Source: Entoloma clypeatum
Lineage: Eukaryota; Basidiomycota; Agaricomycetes; Agaricales; Entolomataceae
Reading direction: 5' to 3'
Assembly (NCBI GenBank): GCA_963565915.1
Contig: OY751489.1
Coordinates: 620,001-684,000, forward strand
DNA length: 64,000 nucleotides
The notes beneath the pieces are model-generated. The model was not told the DNA's origin. It saw only the letters and a list, made by a program, of their open reading frames with translations, and did no database searches. Positions 29,926 through 41,447 of the stretch are shown piece after piece (the first letter of the stretch is position 1; the number at the start of each line of letters is the position of its first letter). The translations under genes and the position numbers were made by a program.

Positions 29926-30995
29926 ATGAAGTTGACAGCCGCTTTCTTCGTCGCCTTGATTCCCCTTGCCGCAGCCTCCCCTCTTGCTGAGTTGGATGCA
30001 AGGGCTGTTGTTGACCGTTGCGGTGAGTTCGTGGTGTTCACGCCCCAGAGTCTGATTAATGTCTGTTTTTTGTTCAAGGTCAAGGTGACACTATCCCTGC
30101 CGGACCTTACACCCTTTCCCTCAATCGGAACGCGCGGCAAGCCTCAGCATGTGCTCAGGTCGATTCTCAGAACGGCAATAACGTTGCGTGGTCGAGCACT
30201 TGGGCCTCGAGAAAACAGGCTGGCACAGATGTAAAGAGCTTTACCAATGTTGCTGCGAATAACGGCCTTGGAAAACAACTCTCCGCTATCCATTCCATCA
30301 AAGTGAATCTCTCTCATCCATGCCTCGACCCCCCTAAGCCCTTGCTGAATGTTTATAGTCATCGTGGGCCTGGTCTCAAATAGCTCCTTCACCTCTCGTC
30401 GCCACTGTTGTGTACCGCTTGAGCACTTCGACGACGACGAAAGGGCCCGACGCTAATGAGATCAACATCTGGCTTGCGAACTTCAATGCGGATCAATCTA
30501 TTCCCTCGAGTGACCACGCTAGTGGAAAGCCATTACCTAAGGGAACTGGTATTTCTCTTGCCAGTCACAATTGGTTTGCAGTCCAAGACCAATGGTTTAT
30601 CAATGAAGAATGCTGACCTGGATAAATATAGGGACTTTTACATTGGACAGAACTTGGCGGGTAAAAATGTCTTCTCTTTTGTTCCTTCCAAAACTGCTGG
30701 TATCCACACATTCGATGCTGATCTGAAAGTGTTTCTTGATGTGAGCCAATTCTTCGTGATCAGAGAGTCTGAGTGTTCAAAGGTTACCTGCCTCCTAGTA
30801 CTTGGTCTCGAACCAAAGTTTCACCAAATTCTCCAGCACCCAATATCTCATCGCCTTGAAAGCAGGCACAGAAGCCATCTCGGGATCCGCCAGATTTAAA
30901 ACGTAAGCCAAATCTCATGCTCATCGTCGTTGGATTGAGGACTGGACTGATGCTTGGTTTATACTAGGTCGTCGTATAGCGCGGTGATCAGCTAG
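29926..30995 (+). CDS. GH12 endoglucanase (xyloglucanase-type) copy C, intact
   Basis: Exons 29926-30022, 30079-30302, 30359-30594, 30632-30740, 30799-30902 and 30968-30995 join to 798 nt (265 residues), close to the usual GH12 size. Signal peptide M-K-L-T-A-A-F-F-V-A-L-I-P-L-A-A-A. Order of marks: I-P-A-G-P-Y-T-L, A-C-A-Q-V-D-S, A-W-S-S-T-W, nucleophile E141 in N-E-I-N-I-W-L, G-K-N-V-F-S-F, Y-L-V-S-N-Q-S-F, acid/base E247 in K-A-G-T-E-A, ending S-S-Y-S-A-V-I-S. All six junctions are GT-AG and in phase, so this is the best candidate for a working enzyme of the three. It would be secreted and cut xyloglucan or beta-glucan, complementing the nearby AA14 oxidase. Confidence 0.88.
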
Positions 30996-31526
30996 GCGAA
31001 CGAAAGATTGGTTGCTAGAATGAGTCACACTGATAGAACAGTTGTTGTTGTCTTTGTTTGATGAAGATGGAAGCAGCAAAAAATGCGAAAAATCGGCGTG
31101 AGATGGGAAAGAACCGGATGGCGATGAGCCTTCTTGAAAAGCACTGGTGAAGTTCGCCTCGCTGACTGTGACGCTGCCGCCTTAGATTCGCCTCTGGAAG
31201 CCTGCATGGTCTTTTTTGGACCCTTTTCCTGTTTGTCTCCTCGTGCGAGTCGGCGCTGATGCACGGGCTTCAGCGATCGGACTCGACAGATGGACAGGGA
31301 GGATCAAGAAACAGCAGCAGCCGTTTTGTCAAACATTTACGGGTTTCCAAATTTGAACCAGGAGCGCACGAAAATATCGAGATGAGAAAGAACCAGAGGT
31401 TCCTTGAGGAGCCCGTTTTGCACAGGAATGAGCTCGGTGAAGTTCGCCTCACTGACCATGACACTGCCACCATCAGGAAGGGAATGGAATCTATCTATCT
31501 ATCTATCTATATCTAGTCTATCTATA
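30996..31526. other. 3' flank of GH12 copy C and left border of the Helitron array
   Basis: Duplicated GH12 downstream sequence up to about 31345, then unique sequence, then a short TCTA/TATC microsatellite (about 31488-31526) that abuts the first Helitron terminus. Confidence 0.5.
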
Positions 31527-32592
31527 TCTATACTACTAATGGGAGGGAAGGTGGGAAGGTGGTTGCTTGACATTTTGACAATAGTGAGAAAAGTCTGACC
31601 AATTCTGACCAAGAATGCAACAAAATTATGTAAGGTTTAGGTAAGAATCTAGATTGTGACTCAGCATGACAAAGAAATTGGTCAGAATTGGTCAGCTTTT
31701 CGTCCTCCCATGGGGTGAGTGCGGAGCACGAACCTTATTTCCTGTGTGAGCACGGAGTGCGAACCTTTTTTCCTGATTTTGATGGACCCTTGATGGTCAG
31801 GGTCTGTGCCTTGCAACGGCTGCATTGTGCAGCACAAACCTTTTTCCCCTGGATTTTCATGGACCCTTGATGGTGGCAGGGAACCTTTTTGTTCTTGATT
31901 GATGGGGCCCTGCATCAAGGGATCTTCCCCTTTTGGACATTGAGACATCAAAACATGAGGAAAACATGTGTTCACCATGGGGTTGAACAGCTGTTCTGTC
32001 TTTCTTTTTCTCAATCCCCCACCATCTTCCCCTCCTTGAGTTGAGCAGATATTGTCCCCTGTGCAGTGACCTTCATTGTTGATCAAGGTGAAGTCCAGAG
32101 AAGTCCTGGGTCCCTGGCTTCCTTGAAAGAGGTGTCTGCCAGTTGTTTTTTCGGACCTCTCTCTGGACTGCAGTATACAGAGAGATTGAGTTGTTCTTAC
32201 AACTGATTTTGTCTCCATTTCAACTGTTGCTGCTTGAACCGATTTCACTTTTGGATTTCATTGCAAAGGTGTGATAGTATTTCTCTTCCCTTCTCTTTTC
32301 TGGCCACAAGCAAGTTCGCGACGCTCATTTTGCGAGCACGATTTTTTGTGTCACCAGGGTACAGCCTATTCGTGAGACAAAGTACGTTGGACTGGGACGT
32401 CTGAGAGGCTGGAGTAACGTTGAGCCCGACTCTGCCGAAATACCGTACTTGACAAGGCTGTGATATACACAGCGCGGTTGTGGGTTTGGCTTTGAGTGAC
32501 CCAGACCGTTCTCACTGCAAGTGGTTGTATTCGCTTTTTCTGTATCTGCTGCAAGGCTCTGTCTCTAATTCTAACATTGAATTAATTCTGCT

Positions 32593-35500
32593 ATGTATGT
32601 TATTTGGATATTTTGTCTTCAAACTTACTTTATTCACATTTAATTAGGTCTTTTACACCTCCTGCTGGCCCATCACGTCCTGCTTCTCCTGTCACTCCTG
32701 AAACTGCCCGCCATGCTGCCCGTGCTGCAGAACGTTATCAGCGCAATCAGATGACTGATCCAGACCATCGGCGAAATCAATCCAGGAATGTGTCACAACC
32801 TCCATTGCCTGTCCCACCTCAGCCAAACTTTGGAGCGATGATGGCTGCTTTGATTCCAGAAACTTATATCCCTCCCATTCACCGTTTACCTGTTGGACCA
32901 GCCAATCTCTTGGCTCCTCCAGTGGCAATACCTGAAACATACATTCCTCCTATTCACCAACTACCTATTGCTACATTGATTCCTGAAACCCGATTACCAG
33001 ACAATTGGAATGCTCCTTTGCAGCATGGTCTTCCTCTTCCACCACCTTTACCACTCCCACCCCGGAGAGGCCGTCCTTCTATGCACCAACAACCATCACT
33101 TCAGCAACTGCAAGCAGAGTTTAGACAGAGAAATGAGCAGCAACGGCTTCAAGCATTGATAGCTCAGGAACAGGAAAGGCAACTGGAAGCAGCACAGGCT
33201 GAAAGACATCGACATCATGCTGCATTTCTGGCTCAGGAACATCAAAGACAACTTGAGTTGGAGGCACAAAATCAGAGACGTCATCATCAGGAACAGGAAG
33301 AAATACAGAGGCATCGTGCTATGCTATTGGCCCAGGAACAGCAGAGACAGCTTCAATTGGAGGAGGAGAATCAAAGACGTCATGTCCGGTTGATGGCCCA
33401 ACAACAGGAGTTGGCTTTGCAGGAGGAACAAAGACATCAGATCCAGTTGCGAGAGGATCAACAAAGACAGCAGGTGTTGAGACTACAGGAGCAACACAGA
33501 TTGGCTGTCTTACAGCAGCAAATAGCACAGCAGGAGCAACAGCAGGCTGCTGCATTACAGGCTGAACAAAGAGTGCTCTCAGTCCATGCAGAGCGGGAGC
33601 GCCAGAATGCTGAAATTGCAGCCAGACACATGGCATATCTTCGGGCTGTTGAGGCTGAACGTCAGGCTGCCTATGATCCCGATGCTGATAATCCACAGCA
33701 AAACCAGATAGATGAGGATGAACGGTTAGCTCAACGGATCCTTGATGAGGAGCAGGCACAGTTAGCTCATCAGGCAGACTTGGCTCGATTGGAACGTCGA
33801 CGACTGGCAGCTGAGGCACTGGAAAATGAAAATCAGAATGAAGTCACTCCAGACCAGCAGCAGGCTCAGAATGATTATCAACAGAATATTGATAGTGGTG
33901 GTGGTGGTGGTGGTAATGATGATTTGGAGCAGCAACAACCTCCAGAGCCAGATGGGAACAACCAAGCACCTCCTGCACCACTGCAGAATATTTATGGACA
34001 CAACTGGCCACTCCCATTTCCCAGAGGTCGTGTTTCCTATGATGTTGAGCCTGATCGACAGGACTTGGAGCTCATGAATGTTATATGCAGCTATTGCCAT
34101 GCACTTCACTTCGATGCAGAGAAGCTATCCAAGTCCACCAGAAATAATCCAAGGTTTGGCATGTGCTGCCTTCAGGGGCAAATCCAGCTCACACCCTATC
34201 AACGTGCACCTGAGGAACTATGGCGCTTTCTATCTGGCATCCATCAATTTTCAAGCCGCTTTAAAAAGAATATTCGCCAGTACAATGCTGCCTTTGCATT
34301 TACTTCTCTGGGTGTCAAGCTTGATCTGGCAGTTGTCAATGGATCTGGACCCTACAGCTTTCGGATTCAGGGAGAACTACACCATCTATCTGGCGCCTTG
34401 GTGCCAAGGGGTGATTTGGTACCATCCTATGCCCAGATGTACATCTATGATGCCGACGAACAGCTACAGATGCGTGGAGCACGCAATATCAATCTGGATG
34501 CAACCATCATTGCTGAGCTTCAGGCTATGCTGCACCGGGACAATCCATATGTTGAGCGCTATAAGCAGGCATGGCAAATCATGAATGAGAAGCCACCTGA
34601 GGAACAGCACAATGTCCGTCTCATTCTCACAGCTGATGGCATGGATCCCAGGAGATACAATCTGCCCAACGATGCCAATGAAATTGCTGCTATTATTCCA
34701 GGCGACAGTTTGATCCAGCCAAAAAGTGACAGAGACATTGTGTTGCGCTTCAGGGATGGTCGTCTGAAAGAAATGAGCAATCTCCATCCTCTCTATTCTC
34801 CTCTCCACTATGTCCTTCTATTTCCCTCTGGCCAATATGGCTGGCATCCAAAGCTTCCCATCCATCCTGGTGCTGAAGGTCAGACACGGAGCAAATTTGT
34901 CAGTGAACGCTGCTATTATGCATATCATCTCCAACCAAAGGATGTGCCACTTCGAGAACAGCCTCCAATGTTTCTTTGTGGAAAGTTGTTTCAACAGTTT
35001 ATTGTTGATGCCTGGGCCTCCCATCAACAGAATCTCTTGGCTTGGTGCTTCCACAATCAAAAGAGATTGCGAGCAGATGTCTATCAGGGCTTGCAGGATG
35101 CAGCACATGGGGACAATGATCAGAATCTCAACTTGGCAAATCATGGTCAACGGATAATTCTGCCCTCTTCTTTCATGGGAAGCGAACGACAGTTGAATCA
35201 GTCATTTCAGGACTCTATGGCTCTGTGCCGACTCCTATTGGTCCCTCATGTCTTTTGTACCATGACAGCCAATCCAAACTGGGAGGAAATCACAAATGCT
35301 CTGTTCACACTGCCAGATGGATCCAAGCAAAAGTCACAGGACCGTCCAGATATTGTCTCCAGAGTATTTGAGCTGAAGAAAAATGCAGTCCTGAGAGAGA
35401 TCAAATCAGGAGTTGTGTTTGGCAAAGTCACTGGCATGGTGCATACTATCGAGTTTCAGAAGAGAGGTCTGCCCCACATGCACCTCTTGATTTGGTTGGA

Positions 35501-38387
35501 CGAGGAGTACAGAATCCAAACACCAGAAGAGATCGATCATATGATTTCAGCAGAGATTCCTGACAAAGAAAAACATCCACGGCTTCACAAACTGGTGACT
35601 TCCTTTATGCTCCATGGCCCATGCAATCAGCGATGTTTGGTCAATGGAAAGTGTAGTAAAGGATACAAAAAAGACTTCCAGGAGACCACTCAATTTTCTG
35701 AAAATGGATATCCAGCATACCGGAGGCGCAAGAATAATGTTACATTCAGAAAGAGTGAATATGGTCAAACTGATGGGTAAGTGCTTTTTTGGAACCATTG
35801 AAAAATTTTAATTTATTGGTTTTAACAGAGCGCCTGATGAACATGTGTATACCAATGAGTGGGATTTTTCTTTTTGAATCAATTGAACAAATTTGAATTG
35901 ATTGGTTTTTACAGAGATGTGGTCCCCCATTGTCCATATTTGGTTTGGAAGTATGAATGCCACTTCAATACCGAGATCACAGTTTCTCTCAAATCAGTCA
36001 CCTATATCCACAAGTACATCAGAAAGGGAACAGACAAAGCAACAGTCCAAATTTCTGCTGAAGGTGGTGACCAGCAGCGAAATGAAATCAAGGAGTTCCT
36101 CGATGCCCGCTATGTGTCTGCCTCTGAGGCATGTTGGAGATTGTTTGAGTTTGGCATGCATGACATATCCCCCACTGTCTACCGCCTTCCTGTCCATCTG
36201 CCCAACTGCCAGATGATCTACTACAATGATGATGACAATGTGGATGAGGTCTTGAGTCGCTCTAATATTGACATGACACCCTTGACTGCATGGTTCAAAG
36301 CAAATCAGCGGGAGGAGGGAGCACGCACCATTCTCTACCAGGACTTTCCCCAGAAGTATTCCTATGACAAAAAGACCAAGGTCTGGAAGGCTAGAACCCG
36401 CAGTGCTGGTGCGATTGGTCGCATGTACTTTGCGTCTCCTGCCCAGGGTGAACGCTTCTATCTCAGGCTGCTTTTGACAAAAATTCCTGGTGCTACCTCC
36501 TTTGAATTTTTGCGCACAGTCAATGGTGTACTGCTGGAGAACTTCAAGCAGGCCTGCTTGGAAAATGGGTTTCTGCAAGATGATGGAGAATGGAAACAGT
36601 GCCTTCGTGAAGCTGTTGTAATGCAAACTGGATCAGCAATGCGGTCTTTGTTTGCCATCATTCTAATCCACTGCTTCCCTGTTCATCCAGATGCGCTCTG
36701 GGATGAATTCAAGGAACCAATGTGCCGTGATTTGGAGTGGGCCCTCAGACAGCGCTTTTCTGATAGAGAATTTACTCCAGACCAGGTCTATGACTTTGGA
36801 CTGTATCTCTTGGAAAAGATTTTGAGAAAGTCTGGCAAACAGCTCATCCAATTTCCACCAATGCCATCTGTTGCGGATCCTGAGACTTGGGAGGGAATGG
36901 CCATCGGCAACCACATGCTGCATGAGCAGCTGGACTATGACATTGACACACTGAAAACCATGGTGGAGCGCAATTGTAGTTTGTTCAACAATGAACAGAA
37001 GCTGGCATTTGATGCAGCAATGCTTTCTATCAACAACAACGAGGGCAAGTTGCTGTTTATTCACAGTGGGGGTGGTGGTGGCAAGACATTTTTGTGCAAC
37101 ACCATTGCTGCCAAAGTCAGATCTGAAAGACATGTCGCTCTTTGTGTTGCATCCTCTGGCATAGCTGCTTTGCTCCTTGAAGGTGGTCGCACTGCACATT
37201 CAAGGTTCAAGATTCCTTTGAATTTGGATGAACAGTCGGTTGGAATGGTGAAGCGCACAGATCCCATCTTTGAAGTGTTGCAGAGAACAAAGGTTATTAT
37301 CTGGGATGAAGTGCCAATGCAGCACAAGAATGCACTCATGGCTGTTGATCGAAATCTCAGAGATCTGTTGCAGAATGATGTACCATTTGGTGGGATCACT
37401 GTTGTGTTTGGTGGAGACTTCAGACAGACACTCCCAGTTGTTGTTAGAGGATCAAGAGAGCAGACAATTGCTGCATCGTTTTGCAAAAGCACTCTTTGGC
37501 AACATGTGAAGGTTTACTACTTGAAGCAGAATATGCGGCTTCACCAAACTCCAGGCAGTGTACAACATGCAGCATGGCTTCTAGAGATTGGTGCTGGGAC
37601 TAATGTGGATGACAAGGAGATGGTGGAAATTCCAGCTGGCATGTGCTGTGATGAAAAAACTGTGGACAGCCTCATTGGATCAATCTATGATGGGATTTCA
37701 GACAACACACCAAAGACGGACAAGTACTTCTTGGATCGGACAATCCTGTGTGCAAAGAATGATGATGTTGACAAGATGAATGACATTCTTCTGGACAAAC
37801 TATATCCAACTGCAGAGAAACATGTCAAATGGAGTGTTGATTCTGTCAATCTGCCTGGTGGTGATGATGGACACTTATATCCGACAGAGTTTCTTGCATC
37901 TCTCAAGTCAGGAGGACTTCCACTTGCGAAGCTTATACTAAAGGCTGGAGCACCGATCATGGCGCTTCGAAATCTGGATCCATCTCTGGGACTGTGCAAT
38001 GGAACACGGATGATTGTGGAAGAAGTGCGACATCGTTTGTTGAAGTGCCGGATTATTACTGGAGATGCAAAGTTTGCTGGAAAAATAGCACTGATTCCAC
38101 GTGTAACATTGGAGCCATCAGATGAAACACTGCCAGTACCATTGCGACGATTGCAGTTTCCGGTTCGGTTGTCATTTGCGATGACGATCAACAAGTCTCA
38201 AGGGCAGGGATTGGAAAAAGTGGGATTGTGTTTGCAGATGCCAGTGTTTTCACATGGACAATTGTATGTTGGATTGTCACGGTGTACATCAGGAGAACAG
38301 ATCAAGGTTTTGCTGCCGGAAGGAAATACGGATAACAAGACACAAAACATTGTGTACAAGGCAGTTTTCCGTGGTTTGGAATTGTAA
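32593..38387 (+). CDS. Helitron Rep/helicase (HUH-Y2 nuclease + PIF1-like helicase), unit 1
   Basis: Exons 32593-32594, 32648-35776, 35829-35858 and 35915-38387 give one frame of about 1880 residues. The N-terminus is proline- then glutamine-rich (coiled coil). The Helitron-like N domain follows, with the Rep nuclease: F-C-T-M-T-A-N-P-N-W, the metal-binding R-G-L-P-H-M-H-L-L-I, and the tyrosine pair in V-T-Y-I-H-K-Y-I-R-K-G. The C-terminal helicase has Walker A G-G-G-G-G-K-T-F, Walker B I-I-W-D-E-V-P-M, F-G-G-D-F-R-Q-T-L-P, M-T-I-N-K-S-Q-G-Q and Y-V-G-L-S-R-C-T-S. It nicks one strand at the element ends and unwinds DNA for rolling-circle transposition. The start codon appears to be split by an intron (AT at 32593-32594, G at 32648). 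If that is wrong, an unspliced ATG at 32604 gives a slightly different N-terminus. Confidence 0.85.
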
Positions 38388-38940
38388 GTGGGTGATAAGA
38401 TTGGATTTTGGACAATTGACTTACTATGAGATAACAGATAAGAAAGAAATGGATAACTGTAGTATTCTAAATATTTATATATGTATAACATTGTACCTAT
38501 CTTTGTGCTGTATGATATATCTCATATTTGTAAAACATTGTAGATAATAAGGACTGTCCTCACCCCCCACCCCCCGGAGGGGGGTGGAGCTGAATATTGT
38601 TATAAAAGATTGTACATATGCCTGCGAGCCTTGGCGAGCACAAAAACTCGCAGCAGGGGCTTGGGGGCATTGTAAGTGGGTGATAAGATTGGATTTTGGA
38701 CAATTGACTTACTATAAGATAACAGATAAGAAAGAAATGGATAACTGTAGTATTCTAAAAATTTATATATAACTATCTCTGTGCTGTATGATATATTTGT
38801 AAAACATTGTAGATAACAAACACTGTCCCCACCCCCCACCCCCCGGAGGGGGGTGGAACTGAATATTGCTATGAAATATTATACATATGCCTGCGAGCCT
38901 TGGCGAGCACAAAAACTCGCAGCAGGGGTTTGGGGGCGGC
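38383..38940 (+). repeat. Tandem duplication in the Helitron 3' region
   Basis: Two diverged copies of a segment starting TGTAAGTGGGTGATAAGATT at 38383 and 38671. Each ends with the CCACCCCCCGGAGGGGGGTGG hairpin and the GCGAGCCTTGGCGAGCACAA motif. Confidence 0.75.
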
Positions 38941-39045
38941 AGCCCCCAACGAGCTGTGACCTGTGCGAAGCTCAACGGTTGTGAGCTTTTGCGAGCACCG
39001 CGAGCAATGCTCACTGCCGTAGCGAAGCACGGGTTAATAAGCTCG

Positions 39046-41447
39046 TCTATACTACTAATGGGAGGGAAGGTGGGAAAGTGGTTGCTTGACATTTTGACAA
39101 CAGTGGGAATAGTATGACCAAGACTGAAAAAAAGTTATGTAAGTTTTATGTAAGACTTATGTAAAATTACATAAGAAATTGGTCAGCTTTTCGTCCTCCC
39201 ATGGGGTGAGTGCGGAGCACGAACCTTATTTCCTGTGTGAGCACGGAGTGCGAACCTTTTTTCCTGATTTTGATGGCTCCCATCAAGATTGCCATATTTG
39301 GGTTGGTTGGACATGGCTGCGAATTTTGGATTGCTTTGGGGGTGTGTGGCGCATTTTTGGTTGTTTGAGGCTGGCACACAAGCAAGGGCAGGAGGTGTGA
39401 GGACATTTAGTGCAGAATAAGCAAGGGCAGGAGGTCTGAGGACCATATTACCTTACTGCCCCACAAGTGAGGGCCGCAGGTCTGAGTGCCATAAAACATT
39501 GCATAAAGTATTACTATCCTGCGAGCTTTGGCGAGCACAACTGAGAAGAAATGGATTTGCGAGGCTTGCCGAGCCCAAAAACAGATATGTTAGACCAGCG
39601 AGCCTTTGGCGAGCCCAACTGAGATTAAAGCCTTGGCAAGGGCAAAATAAGCAAGGGCAGAAGGTCTGAGGACCATATTACCTTACTACCCCACAAGCGA
39701 GGGCCGCAGGTCCGAGGGCTATAAGACATTGCATAAAGTATTCATATACCATCAGACAAGCGAGGGCCACAGGTCTGAGCGCCATGACATATTGTGTAAA
39801 GTATTACCTTAGTGCCCCACAAGCGAGGGCCGCAGGTCTGAGCGCAATAACACATTGTGTAAAGTATTACCTTAGTGCCCCACAAGCGAGGGCCGCAGGT
39901 CTGAGCGCAATAACACATTGTGTAAAGTATTACCTTACTGCGCCACAAGCAAGGGCCGCATGTCTGAGCACCATTAGACATTGCATAAAATATTACCTTA
40001 GTGCCCCACAAGCAAGGGCTGACATTGTGTAAAGTATTTCTATACCACCAGACAAGCGAGGGCCGCAGGTCTGAGCGCCATGACACATTGTGTAAAGTGT
40101 TAGTATTCCACCAGACAAGCGAGGGCCGCAGGTCCGAGCGCCATGACACATTGTGTAAAGTATTAGTATTCCACCAGACAAGCGAGGGCCACAGGTCTGA
40201 GCGCCATAACACATTGTGTAAAGATACTTACTCTGTGAGCCTTGGCGAGTGCCATGACACATTGCGTAAAGTGTTACTATTCCACCAGACAAGCGAGGGC
40301 CGCAGGTCCGAGCGCCATGACACATTGTGTAAAGTATTAGTATTCCACCAGACAAGCGAGGGCCACAGGTCTGAGCGCCATAACACATTGTGTAAAGATA
40401 CTTACTCTGTGAGCCTTGGCGAGTGCCATGACACATTGCGTAAAGTGTTACTATTCCACCAGACAAGCGAGGGCCGCAGGTCCGAGCGCCATAACACATT
40501 GTGTAAAGATACTTACACTGTGAGCCTTGGTGAGCACAAAATTTGTATACAAGCAGGAGCGTTGGCGAGTGCCAAGGTTAAAAGAATAAGTTCAATGAAC
40601 TCCACCCCCCACCCCCTCCCCCTGGAGGGGGGGGGAACCCTAGAAATAGGATATGGTGAGCCTTGGCGAGCACAAGAATATATACGGTGGCAGGGATTTG
40701 GGGGCAGCAGCCCCCAAGGAGCTGTGATCTGTAGCGAAGCACGGGTTAATCCAGACCAGAGGGCTGCAGGTCTGAGCACCATGACACATTGCGTAAAGTG
40801 TTACTATTTGACCAGACAAGCGAGGGCCGCAGGTCCGAGCGCCATAACACATTGTATAAAGATACTTTCTCTGTGAGCCTTGGCGAGTGCCAAGGTTAAA
40901 AGAATAAGTTCAATGAACTCCACCCCCCATCCCCTCCCCCTGGAGGGGGGGGAACCCTAGAAATAGGATATGGCGAGCCTTGGCGAGCACAAGAATATAT
41001 ACGGCGGCAGGGGTTTGGGGGCAGTAGCCCCCAAGGAGCTGTGATCTGTAGCGAAGCACAGGTTAATCCAGACAAGTGAGGGCTGCAGGTCTGAGCACCA
41101 TGACACATTGCGTAAAGTGTTACTATTCCACCAGACAAGCGAGGGCCGCAGGTCCGAGCGCCATAACACATTGTATAAAGATACTTTCTCTGTGAGCCTT
41201 GGCGAGCACAAAATTTGTATACAAGCAGGAGCCTTGGCGAGTGCCAAGGTTAAAAGAATAAGTTCGATGAATGGAACCCTAGAAATAGGATATGGCGAGC
41301 CTTGGCGAGCACAAAAACTGGCAGCAGGGGTTTGGGGGCGGCAGCCCCCAACGAGCTGTGACCTGTGCGAAGCTCAACGGTTGTGAGCTTTTGCGAGCAC
41401 CGCGAGCAATGCTCACTGCCGTAGCGAAGCACGGGTTAATAAGCTCG
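39046..41447 (+). mobile_element. Helitron unit 2, non-autonomous, satellite-filled
   Basis: Has the same 5' end (TCTATACTACTAATGGGAGG) and 3' end (GGGTTAATAAGCTCG) as unit 1 but no helicase. The interior is almost entirely a 63-bp satellite plus repeats of GCGAGCCTTGGCGAGCACAA and C/G-rich hairpins. Long open frames inside it on both strands are repeat artefacts. Confidence 0.75.
39440..40530. repeat. 63-bp satellite array
   Basis: Period of 63 bp. Each unit contains GAGGGCCGCAGGTCTGAGCG, then CCATGACACATTGTGTAAAG, then TATTACCTTAGTGCCCCACA or TATTAGTATTCCACCAGACA followed by AGC. A longer repeat of about 170 bp is also duplicated (near 40150-40300 and 40330-40480). Short pieces recur at 40770-40870, 41060-41180, 43370-43640, 43840-43960, 51830-51960, 52130-52260 and 61590-61860. 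Confidence 0.85.

Larger units (their letters stand above)
31527..39045 (+). mobile_element. Helitron unit 1, complete and apparently coding-intact
   Basis: Starts TCTATACTACTAATGGGAGG (5' TC end) and ends GGGTTAATAAGCTCG just before the next unit. About 10 nt inside the 3' end is a small hairpin, CCGT-AGCGAAGC-ACGG, as expected for a Helitron. Contains the four-exon Rep-helicase gene. Downstream of the gene a segment of about 285 bp is tandemly duplicated (38383-38669 and 38671 to about 38940). Confidence 0.85.

Noticed and set aside
33319..33819. Minus-strand frames inside the Helitron genes (also 45849-46505, 36663-37199, 37685-38194 and others)
   Set aside because: Shadow frames antisense to the Q-rich and helicase coding regions; the plus strand carries all conserved motifs.
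39460..40500. CRISPR-like direct repeats
   Set aside because: The repeats adjoin with no unique spacers, period 63 bp, inside a eukaryotic transposon; no cas genes.
39742..40876. Long open frames on both strands (up to 291 codons) rich in S-E-G-R-R-S-E-R-H or C-G-P-R-L
   Set aside because: They are translations of the 63-bp satellite; 63 is a multiple of three, so open frames persist without coding meaning.
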